This document shows positions 5,985-12,922 of a stretch of 20,369 nt of DNA, piece after piece. This DNA comes from a bacterium. GTDB lineage: Bacteria > Verrucomicrobiota > Verrucomicrobiia > Methylacidiphilales > Verrucolacustridaceae. Where the stretch lies: the NCBI GenBank assembly GCA_009921985.1, contig RFWS01000009.1:1-20369 (forward strand). Direction: 5' to 3'. Made by a program: the position numbers and the translations under genes. The notes under the pieces are model-generated. The model made no database searches. It saw only the letters and a program-made list of their open reading frames with translations, and was not told the DNA's origin. Within the stretch, counting starts at the first letter, position 1, and every line of letters starts with the position of its first letter.

Positions 5985-6626
5985 ATGGAAATTCTCCTGA
6001 TCGCGGGACCCGCCTCCGTGGCCTTGGATCGGGCCCGTATGCTGGCCAACTTCTCCACGGGCAAAACCGGGGTGATCCTTGCGGAAACACTCCGCAAGCA
6101 TCGACACCACGTCACTCTATGGTACGGCACCGGCGCGACCTATCCCCTGCCCACCGGCCTGCACTCGTCCGAACGGTTCCAAACCATCCACGATCTGGAA
6201 AAGCTGCTTCACAGGGCAGATCTGAAGCAGTTTGGGGCGATTCTCCTGCCGGCGGCCCTACCCGATTACGACCTTGCCTCGGCCCATGACATGGCGGGCA
6301 ATAAGTTGTCCCGGGACAAATGGCCCGGCCACCTCGAGGGCGTCCGCCTGGAACTCAAACCGGCCCCACGGGTGCTCAACAAAATCCGCACCCTCGCTTC
6401 TTCTTCTAAAATCGTCGGCTGGAAATGGGAGGCGGAGGGCGCCGCCGCGGAGCTTCACCAGTCCGCCCGGGAGCAGATCGAGGATTGCCGAACCGACGCC
6501 TGCGTCCTGAACGGTCCGGCCTACGGTGAGGGCTATCTGTTCATGCCCAAGGTGGGAGAACCCATCCGCTGCGCCCATCCCGCGGAACTGGGTAATGCCT
6601 TGGCGGCGTTTTTAGGCCCGACGTAG
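5985..6626 (+). CDS. Stand-alone CoaB-like protein (phosphopantothenate-cysteine ligase domain)
   Basis: The 213-residue protein resembles the C-terminal (CoaB) half of the bifunctional coenzyme A protein Dfp. That domain joins 4'-phosphopantothenate to cysteine using CTP or ATP. The opening LLIAGPASVALDRARMLANF followed by STGKTGVILAETL matches the CoaB start (sN-sS/T-GK-G-alAe), where the nucleotide binds. VRLELKPAPRVLNKIR (about 115-130) matches the CoaB segment with the conserved Lys near the dimer loop, followed by IVGWKWEAE. The CoaC flavoprotein half is absent and not encoded nearby, so it would be a separate gene or the protein may have another role. No Shine-Dalgarno sequence precedes the ATG. 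It converges on coxC, with stops 8 bp apart. The fold assignment is good; the exact reaction is an inference. Confidence 0.75.
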   Translation: MEILLIAGPASVALDRARMLANFSTGKTGVILAETLRKHRHHVTLWYGTGATYPLPTGLHSSERFQTIHDLEKLLHRADLKQFGAILLPAALPDYDLASAHDMAGNKLSRDKWPGHLEGVRLELKPAPRVLNKIRTLASSSKIVGWKWEAEGAAAELHQSAREQIEDCRTDACVLNGPAYGEGYLFMPKVGEPIRCAHPAELGNALAAFLGPT

Positions 6627-6634
6627 GCCGACGA

Positions 6635-7285
6635 TCAGATCACGTAGAGGATCGTGTAGAGAAAAATCCAGACCACGTCGACGAAATGCCAGTAGTAGCC
6701 GGTTAACTCTTCACAGGTATGGGAACCGGTGGGGGTCTGCCCGGAAAACAAGCGCATCTGCCGGAGGATGGCCCGCCAGGTCACATAAAGGATCGCCATC
6801 AATCCCAGAAATACGTGGGCTCCGTGGAAGCCGGTCATGGTGAAGAAGCAGGACCCATAAATCCCGTAGGTGTCGAACCACATCCCCTCATGCTTCAAGT
6901 GCAACCACTCCCACGCTTGCACCCCCAAAAAGATGGAGCCGAACAGGGCGGTCAGGCCGTAACCGAGGAGACCGCTCCCTCCTTTGCGCATGCGGGATTC
7001 GCCCCAATGATAAGTCACGCTGCTCGCCAGCAGGATGACGGTGTTGGCGATCATCACCCAATTCAGGAAGGTGGGCGGGATTTTGACGCCGATTTCTGGC
7101 GCCCCGGCCGGGGGCCAGTTGCCCGGGCCTTGAGCCAACCGCAGAACGATGTACCCGCCAATCAGACCCGCAAACAACATCGCCTCGGAGGCAAGAAACA
7201 CCAGCATTCCAAACTTGGGCAAGGTGAACCGCGGAGCCCCAGCGACGCTGGAAGAGTGGTCGGCGGTGATGGCAGCGGGACTCAC
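6635..7285 (-). CDS. coxC: Cytochrome c oxidase subunit III
   Basis: The 216-residue integral membrane protein is subunit III of the heme-copper oxidase encoded upstream; this subunit stabilises CoxA and supports proton uptake. Visible family features are KFGMLVFLASEAMLFAGLIG near the N-terminus (SE motif), MTGFHGAHVFLGL (HG-H motif) and the C-terminal YWHFVDVVWIFLYTILY. About five transmembrane segments are seen, so this is the shorter type lacking the first two helices. The start is a GTG at 7285; no in-frame ATG precedes the first helix, and no clear ribosome binding site is seen. It is the last gene of the minus-strand oxidase operon, 12 bp after the small membrane protein. Confidence 0.95.
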   Translation of the reverse strand: MSPAAITADHSSSVAGAPRFTLPKFGMLVFLASEAMLFAGLIGGYIVLRLAQGPGNWPPAGAPEIGVKIPPTFLNWVMIANTVILLASSVTYHWGESRMRKGGSGLLGYGLTALFGSIFLGVQAWEWLHLKHEGMWFDTYGIYGSCFFTMTGFHGAHVFLGLMAILYVTWRAILRQMRLFSGQTPTGSHTCEELTGYYWHFVDVVWIFLYTILYVI

Positions 7286-7297
7286 GAAGAAATCGAT

Positions 7298-7420
7298 TTA
7301 GGGTTGGACCGGTTCTTTGGCGATAATGAAATAAACCCAGTAGGCGGTCATGGCCAGAACAGCCGCGATCATCACCAAGAGGAGTCGCACGTTGGCCTTG
7401 CGAACAGGATCGTTTTTCAT
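7298..7420 (-). CDS. 40-residue single-span membrane protein in the oxidase operon
   Basis: The small gene encodes MKNDPVRKANVRLLLVMIAA, then VLAMTAYWVYFIIAKEPVQP. A basic N-terminus is followed by one transmembrane helix (about residues 12-33), giving an expected N-in topology. Its ATG overlaps the ctaB stop (ATGA at 7417-7420), and coxC starts 12 bp after its stop, so it is clearly part of the operon. Small one-helix proteins at this position are commonly accessory oxidase subunits or assembly factors, but I do not recognise a named family. The overlap and clean membrane topology are the evidence that it is real. Confidence 0.72.
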   Translation of the reverse strand: MKNDPVRKANVRLLLVMIAAVLAMTAYWVYFIIAKEPVQP

Positions 7421-8322
7421 CGGCGGTCCGCCACCAGCAGAACAAGGAGAATCGGGAGATAGGCCACCGATGCCAAGAACAGCCTCCGGGCGGTTTCCTG
7501 TGTGGGATGAAGGGCAAATCGTCCCGCTCCCCAAGCGAACCCCAGGCTCAACAGCACGGCTCCCCCCAGATACCAGGGGCCTGCCGCACCGAGGTAAAAG
7601 GGCCAAATCGCGGCCACCAGCAGAGCCAGACAATACAGCGTGGCAACCAGTCCCGTGATCCTGCCCTTGTCATCGGAGCACGGCAGCATGCGGAAGCCGG
7701 CCCTTCGATAATCCTCCCGGTGCCGCCAGGCGATCGCCAAGAAGTGTGGGATTTGCCAAAGAAAAAGGATCGAGAACAAGGCCCAACCCTCCGCGCCGAT
7801 CCTTCCCCTGCCCGCTACAAATCCCAACAAAGGTGGAATCGCCCCAGGCACCGCTCCTACCAAGGTGTTGAGAACCGACCATTTTTTCATTGGTGTGTAG
7901 AGAAAGAGATATAAGGCCAGCGTGCAGGCCGCTAAAAAGGCCGCCGGCGCGTGCACCCCGAGATAAAGAATGCCCAACCCGGCCACCGCCATGAGGGCCC
8001 CACCAAGCAGTGCCTCGTCCGGACTCACCCGCCCGGCCGGCAACGGCCGCTGGGCGGTGCGAACCATCCGCGCGTCCAGGTCCCGCTCCATCCATTCGTT
8101 CAGAACCGCCGCCGCCGCTGCGACCAGCACGGTTCCGGACAAGGTGAAGAGAGTTCGCCACAGATCCAACTCTCCCCCCGCACCGCAGTACAGCCCCACA
8201 AGGGTGGTCAGCAAAACCAAAAGGGTCAACCGGGCCTTGGAAAGCTCGGCCCAGTCCTGCAAACGGGCCCGCCAACCGACCGTTTTCGCCGTGGGGGCAA
8301 GCAGAGCCTCGGCCGTATTCAT
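7417..8322 (-). CDS. ctaB: Protoheme IX farnesyltransferase (heme O synthase)
   Basis: The enzyme (COX10/CyoE family) transfers farnesyl from farnesyl-PP to protoheme IX, giving heme O in the membrane. The 301-residue product has multiple transmembrane helices. The first prenyl-diphosphate motif is NEWMERDLDARMVRTAQRPL (75-94), with E79, D83 and the RTxxRP element. The second loop is WQIPHFLAIAWRHREDYRRA, followed by GFRMLP. The ATG at 8322 (MNTAEA) was chosen because it overlaps the ctaA stop (ATGA) and precedes the first conserved segment, LSKARLTLLVLLTT. The frame is open further upstream but only antisense to nothing conserved, inside ctaA. Its own stop overlaps the next gene by ATGA. It works immediately before CtaA in heme A synthesis. 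Confidence 0.94.
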   Translation of the reverse strand: MNTAEALLAPTAKTVGWRARLQDWAELSKARLTLLVLLTTLVGLYCGAGGELDLWRTLFTLSGTVLVAAAAAVLNEWMERDLDARMVRTAQRPLPAGRVSPDEALLGGALMAVAGLGILYLGVHAPAAFLAACTLALYLFLYTPMKKWSVLNTLVGAVPGAIPPLLGFVAGRGRIGAEGWALFSILFLWQIPHFLAIAWRHREDYRRAGFRMLPCSDDKGRITGLVATLYCLALLVAAIWPFYLGAAGPWYLGGAVLLSLGFAWGAGRFALHPTQETARRLFLASVAYLPILLVLLVADRR

Positions 8323-9359
8323 CGGGGCAGACCGGAGGGGGTCGGTTGGGGAGATCCGGATTTGGAAAAGTTCTGCACCGAGCGCCAGGAGGCGAGGCCC
8401 AACAACCAACCGGTCAGAGTCAGACCCGCACCAAAAAGGACATGTAGGGTGGCGATCTCCGCTCGCCGCCCGCTCCAGATCGTGAGGATGCCGAGAAATA
8501 CCTGACTCCCCGCCAAGGCCGCCCACAGCATGACTCCGCGTCGCCACCAAGACGGCGTCGAGGTGGGGCCGACACTCCAGATGGCCCCCGCGAATATTCC
8601 CAAGGCTGCCACAAGACCCAGCGTGCGATGCAGGATTTGCCAAAGGATCAGCGAGGCCGTGGTGGCCGGCCATTGAAGCTCCGCCGCCCGGTAGTCGTTG
8701 ATGCCCCGGAGTACATCTGTCTGCCAGAATGCGGGAAGCCAGTGCCCGTAGATCTTTGGAAAATCGGGAATCGAGAGATACCCCGGCCCCTCATGCCGTA
8801 GGAAGGCTCCCAGGATCGTTTGCAGAAACACCGCCGCAGTCAGTCCCCAGGCCATCCGCATCCGGGCCTTGGACAGATCGTCCGAGCGCGCCGAATCCCC
8901 CCAGAAGCGGGACAGCACCAGCGCCAAGCTGCCGGCTACCACCAAAAAAACCTGCGCCAGACAGGCATGCATCAACCCCAAAACCCAAGAAACCTGCAGC
9001 ACCCTTTGTCCGCCCAAAACCCCTTGGGCCACGACAAGAAGAGCAGCCGCCAGGGAGAGTCCTCTCGCCCAGCGGTCCCGAGTCGATGCCCAGACCCAAA
9101 CGGCCACCGCCAAGGTGATTAAGCCGACACCGGACGCAACCAATCGATGGGAATGCTCGAGAAAGACCATGGCGCAGGCCGTCATCTTCGCCCAGGGAAA
9201 GAGAAACATGTTGTGCCCGAAGGTGCCGGGCCAGTCGGGAACAGCCATACCGGCGACCTTCGTCGTCACCTGCCCCCCGAGAGTGATCAAGAACAGAATG
9301 GCGCCCGCGAGAAAGCAGGCGGCCCGGTAAACGCCGGCCGGCCGCAGGACAGAACTCAT
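8319..9359 (-). CDS. ctaA: Heme A synthase (COX15/CtaA family)
   Basis: The enzyme oxidises the C8 methyl of heme O to the formyl group of heme A in the membrane. The 346-residue protein has about eight transmembrane helices in two related halves. PDWPGTFG (41-48) is the conserved loop. Heme-ligand histidines are visible in LEHSHRL (H69, H71), LMHACLAQ (H131), LHRTLG (H244) and LHVLFG (H306). LRHEGPGYLSIPDFPKIYG (about 187-205) is the second-half loop typical of bacterial and mitochondrial COX15. The ATG at 9359 overlaps the coxA stop and the stop overlaps ctaB (ATGA both times), so heme A production is translationally tied to CoxA. Confidence 0.94.
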   Translation of the reverse strand: MSSVLRPAGVYRAACFLAGAILFLITLGGQVTTKVAGMAVPDWPGTFGHNMFLFPWAKMTACAMVFLEHSHRLVASGVGLITLAVAVWVWASTRDRWARGLSLAAALLVVAQGVLGGQRVLQVSWVLGLMHACLAQVFLVVAGSLALVLSRFWGDSARSDDLSKARMRMAWGLTAAVFLQTILGAFLRHEGPGYLSIPDFPKIYGHWLPAFWQTDVLRGINDYRAAELQWPATTASLILWQILHRTLGLVAALGIFAGAIWSVGPTSTPSWWRRGVMLWAALAGSQVFLGILTIWSGRRAEIATLHVLFGAGLTLTGWLLGLASWRSVQNFSKSGSPQPTPSGLPR

Positions 9360-11137
9360 CCCACCGGAGCCGGGCGAAGGCGGGACGGTGAGCCGGCCGG
9401 GTGATCAGGCTCAGTCGGCTCGTTCTGCATGATGTAATCCTTACCGTGGCCGGGAACGCTGTAGTCGTAGGCCCCGCGGTAGACCGTCGGGGTGGTGGCG
9501 AAGTTGCCGTGGCCAGGAGGCGAATCCACCGTCCACTCCAGGGTGGTGGCTTCCCACGGATTTCGACCTGCCGGGACGCCGTGCCTCAAGCTGCGGAAAA
9601 AGTTAACAAGAAAAACGATCTGGGAAAAACCCAGCCCGATGGCGGATAGGGTAATGAACTGGTTGATAGGTTGCAGGGCGCGCAGATGCTCGTAGACCGT
9701 CGGATCCGCGATCCGGCGCATCATCCCGCCCAAACCCACGTTGTGCATCGGAAAGAAGCACAGATTAAAGAAGATGAAAGTGAGTGCGAAATGGATCTTC
9801 CCAAGTGTTTCATTCATCATCCGGCCGAACATTTTCGGGTACCAGAAGTAGATCGCGGCAAAGACGGCGAAAATGCTGCCGCCAAAAAGCACGTAGTGGA
9901 AGTGGGCGACGATAAAATAGGTGTGATGGACAAAAATGTTCACCGGCGTCGAGGCCATGAAGATCCCGGAGAATCCGCCGATGACAAACATCGCCACGAA
10001 CGCGAGGGCGTTGAGCATCGCGGTGTTGAACCGGATCGAGCCACCCCAGATTGTCCCCAGCCAGTTGAAGGTCTTGATGGCTGAAGGCACGGCGATGACC
10101 ATGGTGGAGACACCAAACGCCGCCGAAAGGACGAGGTTCATCCCGGAAACGAACATATGGTGCCCCCAGACGATAAAACCAAGGAAGCCGATCGCGATCA
10201 TCGCGTACACCATCGCACGGTAGCCAAAAACGGGCTTCCGACTGTTGACACTCAGAATGTCACTCACCATCCCCATGGCCGGCAAGATCATGATGTAGAC
10301 CTCTGGATGACCAAAAAACCAGAACAGGTGCTGCCAAAGCAACGGTTGTCCGCCCTTCGCCGGATTAAAGAAGTTGGTACCAAAGTTCAGGTCGAGCACC
10401 AGCATGGCCCCGGCAGCCGAAAGAACCGGTACGGCCAAGAGAAGAAGGAAGGCCGTGATAAACAGGGCCCAGACCGCCAGAGGCAACCGAAAGAAACCCA
10501 TGCCCGGAGCCCGCATGTTGACGATCGTGGTGATGTAGTTGAAGGCTCCCATGATCGAGGCCAGACCATTGATAAATAGACCGGTCGCCCAGAGGCTCTG
10601 CCCGATTCTGGCCCCGTTATAGGCGCCCACGCTGCTGAGCGGCGCATACCCGGTCCAACCGGCGGCGGCGGCACCTCCCGCCACGAAAAATCCAGCCAGC
10701 ATGATGAAGCCAGACGCCAGCCAGACCCAGTAGGACAATTCGTTGATGAGCGGGAAAGCCATGTCCCCTGCCCCGATTTTCAAAGGGATCAAATAGTTTC
10801 CAAAGGCTCCAATCAGCACTGGCATCACCACGAGAAAGACCATCACCGTGGCATGCATCGTGAAAAGAGCGTTGTAGAACTGCGGGTTGATGAACGGCAG
10901 GGAGAGCGGGTTGCCGACGTTGCCGTCGGGCATCACCTGCGTGGAGGGAAACGCCAGTTGCCAGCGCAAAAGAAGCGCCAGGGCCCCGCCAATAAAAAGG
11001 AACGCCAAGGAACTAAAAAGGTACTGGAGCCCGATGATCTTGTGGTCGAGAGACCAGATGTACTTCTTCCATCCTGTGGCCTCGTGATGGTCGTGATGAC
11101 CGTGGGCGTCGGCATGCGTCATGGTGGCAGTGCTCAT
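9356..11137 (-). CDS. coxA: Cytochrome c oxidase subunit I (aa3-type, A-family)
   Basis: This is the catalytic subunit of the proton-pumping oxidase: 593 residues, about twelve helices, holding heme a, heme a3 and CuB. Visible residues are H95 (TMHATVM, heme a), FGHPEVY (H277 CuB, E279, cross-linking Y281), HH326-327 (CuB) and AHFHY (H412 and H414, hemes a3 and a). The D-channel has N114, D125 and N132, and the K-channel has K355 in VPSAIKTF. E279 in HPEVY places it in the A1 group. I chose the ATG at 11137 (MSTATM) because AAAGGAG lies 7 bases upstream; a start at 11164 would add nine residues inside the coxB end. The N-terminus is His-rich (HADAHGHHDHHEA). It lies 13 bp after coxB and overlaps ctaA. 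Confidence 0.97.
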   Translation of the reverse strand: MSTATMTHADAHGHHDHHEATGWKKYIWSLDHKIIGLQYLFSSLAFLFIGGALALLLRWQLAFPSTQVMPDGNVGNPLSLPFINPQFYNALFTMHATVMVFLVVMPVLIGAFGNYLIPLKIGAGDMAFPLINELSYWVWLASGFIMLAGFFVAGGAAAAGWTGYAPLSSVGAYNGARIGQSLWATGLFINGLASIMGAFNYITTIVNMRAPGMGFFRLPLAVWALFITAFLLLLAVPVLSAAGAMLVLDLNFGTNFFNPAKGGQPLLWQHLFWFFGHPEVYIMILPAMGMVSDILSVNSRKPVFGYRAMVYAMIAIGFLGFIVWGHHMFVSGMNLVLSAAFGVSTMVIAVPSAIKTFNWLGTIWGGSIRFNTAMLNALAFVAMFVIGGFSGIFMASTPVNIFVHHTYFIVAHFHYVLFGGSIFAVFAAIYFWYPKMFGRMMNETLGKIHFALTFIFFNLCFFPMHNVGLGGMMRRIADPTVYEHLRALQPINQFITLSAIGLGFSQIVFLVNFFRSLRHGVPAGRNPWEATTLEWTVDSPPGHGNFATTPTVYRGAYDYSVPGHGKDYIMQNEPTEPDHPAGSPSRLRPAPVG

Positions 11138-11144
11138 GATTTGG

Positions 11145-11151
11145 CTCCTTT
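11145..11151 (-). promoter_or_regulatory. Shine-Dalgarno sequence fixing the coxA start
   Basis: On the complement, AAAGGAG ends 7 bases before the ATG at 11137 and overlaps the coxB stop codon by one base. This strong site supports 11137 as the start rather than the in-frame codon at 11164. Confidence 0.8.
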
Positions 11152-12017
11152 TATCGATTGGCAACCGCGGTGGTCTCAGCAGAAGAATTTGGCGAAGCGG
11201 CAGTCAGGGGAGCTTTTCCCTTTACCCAGGCCAAGTAATCAGAATCCGGCACGACCGCGAGTTTCCCGAACATCTTGTAATGCCCTTGGCCGCAAAGCTG
11301 GTTGCAGGCGAGCTGGAAGCTACCCACCGAGTCGGCCTTGAACCAAACAAAGTCATAGACCCGGCCCGGCACCATGTCCTGATACAGCCGGAATTCCGGC
11401 ACGTAAAACGCATGGATCACATCCTTGGAGCCGAGATGAAGTTGCACCGGACGGTTCACAGGAAACACCAAGTCATTGTAGGTCGTGAAGTCGTCCTTGC
11501 CGTCGGGATCGTTCGCATCGATGCCAAAAGGGTTGTCCTTGCCGATTTTCCGCGAATCCATTTTGCCAAGTTTTCCATCTGGCCCGGGGTAGCGAACGTT
11601 CCAGCCAAACTGCTCCCCCACCACCGCCACCTGTAGCGCGTCCGCCGGGGCTTTCTCCATCCGCATCCGTCCCCACATCTCATTTCCGTAAATCGCCAAG
11701 GCCAGAAAGATGAAAACGGGGATCGTCGTCCAGACCACCTCCAGGGTGTTGTTGCCGTGGCTGTGAATCGCGCCCACCCCGGCCCGGTGGCGGTACTTTA
11801 CAATAAAATAAATCATCGCACCAAACACGAGAGCCCCCGTGATTCCGGTCAGCCAAAGGATCACATAAATCATAAAGTCAATTTCATGACCGAAGTGACT
11901 AACATTGCGGGGCAGCCACCAGACACCCGTCTCCCGCATTTCCGCCCAGCCCGTGGAAGCCCAGGCCAGCATCGCCCCAAGGACTCCCCTGCGGAAGAAC
12001 CGGCAGAATTTCGACAT
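11151..12017 (-). CDS. coxB: Cytochrome c oxidase subunit II (CuA subunit)
   Basis: This subunit accepts electrons at the CuA centre outside the membrane and passes them to heme a of CoxA. The 288-residue protein has a signal peptide (cut near GWA-EM, about residue 25), two helices (about 48-73 and 92-112) and a cupredoxin domain. The CuA ligands are H202 in IHAFYVPEFR and, in the loop CNQLCGQGHYKM, C238, C242, H246 and M249. Residue 240 is Gln where classical oxidases have Glu (CxELC). The domain has an insertion rich in Asp/Lys at about 145-178. No cytochrome c domain is fused, so an external cytochrome (an ACIII heme subunit or a soluble one) must donate. AAGGAG (12027-12032) lies 9 bases before the ATG. 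It is the first gene of the operon. Confidence 0.96.
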   Translation of the reverse strand: MSKFCRFFRRGVLGAMLAWASTGWAEMRETGVWWLPRNVSHFGHEIDFMIYVILWLTGITGALVFGAMIYFIVKYRHRAGVGAIHSHGNNTLEVVWTTIPVFIFLALAIYGNEMWGRMRMEKAPADALQVAVVGEQFGWNVRYPGPDGKLGKMDSRKIGKDNPFGIDANDPDGKDDFTTYNDLVFPVNRPVQLHLGSKDVIHAFYVPEFRLYQDMVPGRVYDFVWFKADSVGSFQLACNQLCGQGHYKMFGKLAVVPDSDYLAWVKGKAPLTAASPNSSAETTAVANR

Positions 12018-12268
12018 GGACAGAGTCTCCTTCGGTTTGGGAATTTTTCAACTCTATCAGGCGGTTTTCCTTGCCGACCCAAGGAGACAGCCTCTGCCCA
12101 ACCCCTGTTTCCGAGGGAAAAGAAGACTGTTAAAAATTCTAATGCACGGGTTGTTGGTCTTAATACCTCTAATGCCTTCTTGATGAAAAGAAACGGAACC
12201 TTCAGTTTGTAAGTTTCCAACGTTTGAACACGATCCACCCAAAACCCAGCCGCTGACTTAACTTCCCC
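12018..12268. promoter_or_regulatory. Divergent control region between cox and act operons
   Basis: This 251-bp gap separates coxB (minus) from actA (plus) and should hold the promoters of both respiratory operons. It is visibly more AT-rich than the flanking genes, especially at 12120-12225. The octamer TCTAATGC occurs at 12138-12145 and again at 12168-12175, exactly 30 bp apart, with the related TCTTAATA at 12158. These could be a regulator site on one face of the helix, but this is speculative. I could not assign convincing -35/-10 pairs in either direction. coxB has a Shine-Dalgarno sequence (12027-12032); actA does not. Confidence 0.5.
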
Positions 12269-12922
12269 ATGGCCAACATTTTCCCTCGCTGGACGAACTG
12301 GCTTCCGATCAAGCTTTTGGTCTGTGTCGCCGTGGTCGCTGCCAGCATCGTTTCCGGGATGGCCTACTACTTCACCCCGAAATACACCCGGGTCGGGTAC
12401 CAACCCACCCAACCGGTCGAGTTCGATCACTCCCTCCACGTCAACCAACTCGGCATGGACTGCCGCTATTGTCATTCCCAAGTCGAAAAGTCCGCCCATT
12501 CCAACATTCCCGCCACCCAGACCTGCATGAACTGCCATACGCAAATCAAGGCCCAGAGCCCGAAGCTCGAACCCGTCCGCCAGTCCTGGAAAACCGGTCA
12601 ACCGGTTCCCTGGGTCAGGATCCATAAGGCGCCCGATTACGTTTATTTCAACCACTCCGCCCACGTGAATCGTGGCATCAGTTGCGTGGCCTGCCACGGC
12701 CATGTGAACCACATGCAGGTCGTCTGGCACGACAAGCCCCACAGCATGGGCTGGTGTCTCGAATGCCATCGTGCCCCTGAAAACCATCTCCGCCCGCTCG
12801 ACCAAATCACCAATCTGGATTGGGAACCGCCCGCCGGCACATCCCAACGGGAACTCGGCGAAAAATTTGTCCGGGAGTGGAATATCAACCCCCCGGTGAG
12901 CTGTAGTGGGTGCCACCGATGA
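12269..12922 (+). CDS. actA: ACIII subunit ActA, membrane-anchored pentaheme cytochrome c
   Basis: ActA is the multiheme cytochrome c of Alternative Complex III, a quinol:electron-acceptor oxidoreductase that replaces the bc1 complex. The 217-residue protein has an N-terminal hydrophobic helix (about 12-34) and five CXXCH heme-c motifs: CRYCH (65), CMNCH (86), CVACH (139), CLECH (163) and CSGCH (212). The bulk is on the outer side of the membrane, where it takes electrons from the ActB iron-sulfur clusters. Extra histidines (VEFDHSLHV, YFNHSAHV, HDKPHSMGW) are candidate distal heme ligands. It is the first gene of the act operon, and its stop overlaps the actB start (ATGA). No Shine-Dalgarno sequence is seen before the ATG. 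Confidence 0.96.
   Translation: MANIFPRWTNWLPIKLLVCVAVVAASIVSGMAYYFTPKYTRVGYQPTQPVEFDHSLHVNQLGMDCRYCHSQVEKSAHSNIPATQTCMNCHTQIKAQSPKLEPVRQSWKTGQPVPWVRIHKAPDYVYFNHSAHVNRGISCVACHGHVNHMQVVWHDKPHSMGWCLECHRAPENHLRPLDQITNLDWEPPAGTSQRELGEKFVREWNINPPVSCSGCHR

Noticed and set aside
8323..8673. N-terminal extension of ctaB inside ctaA
   Set aside because: The extension matches nothing in the CtaB family; the ATG at 8322 forms the ATGA overlap seen throughout the operon.
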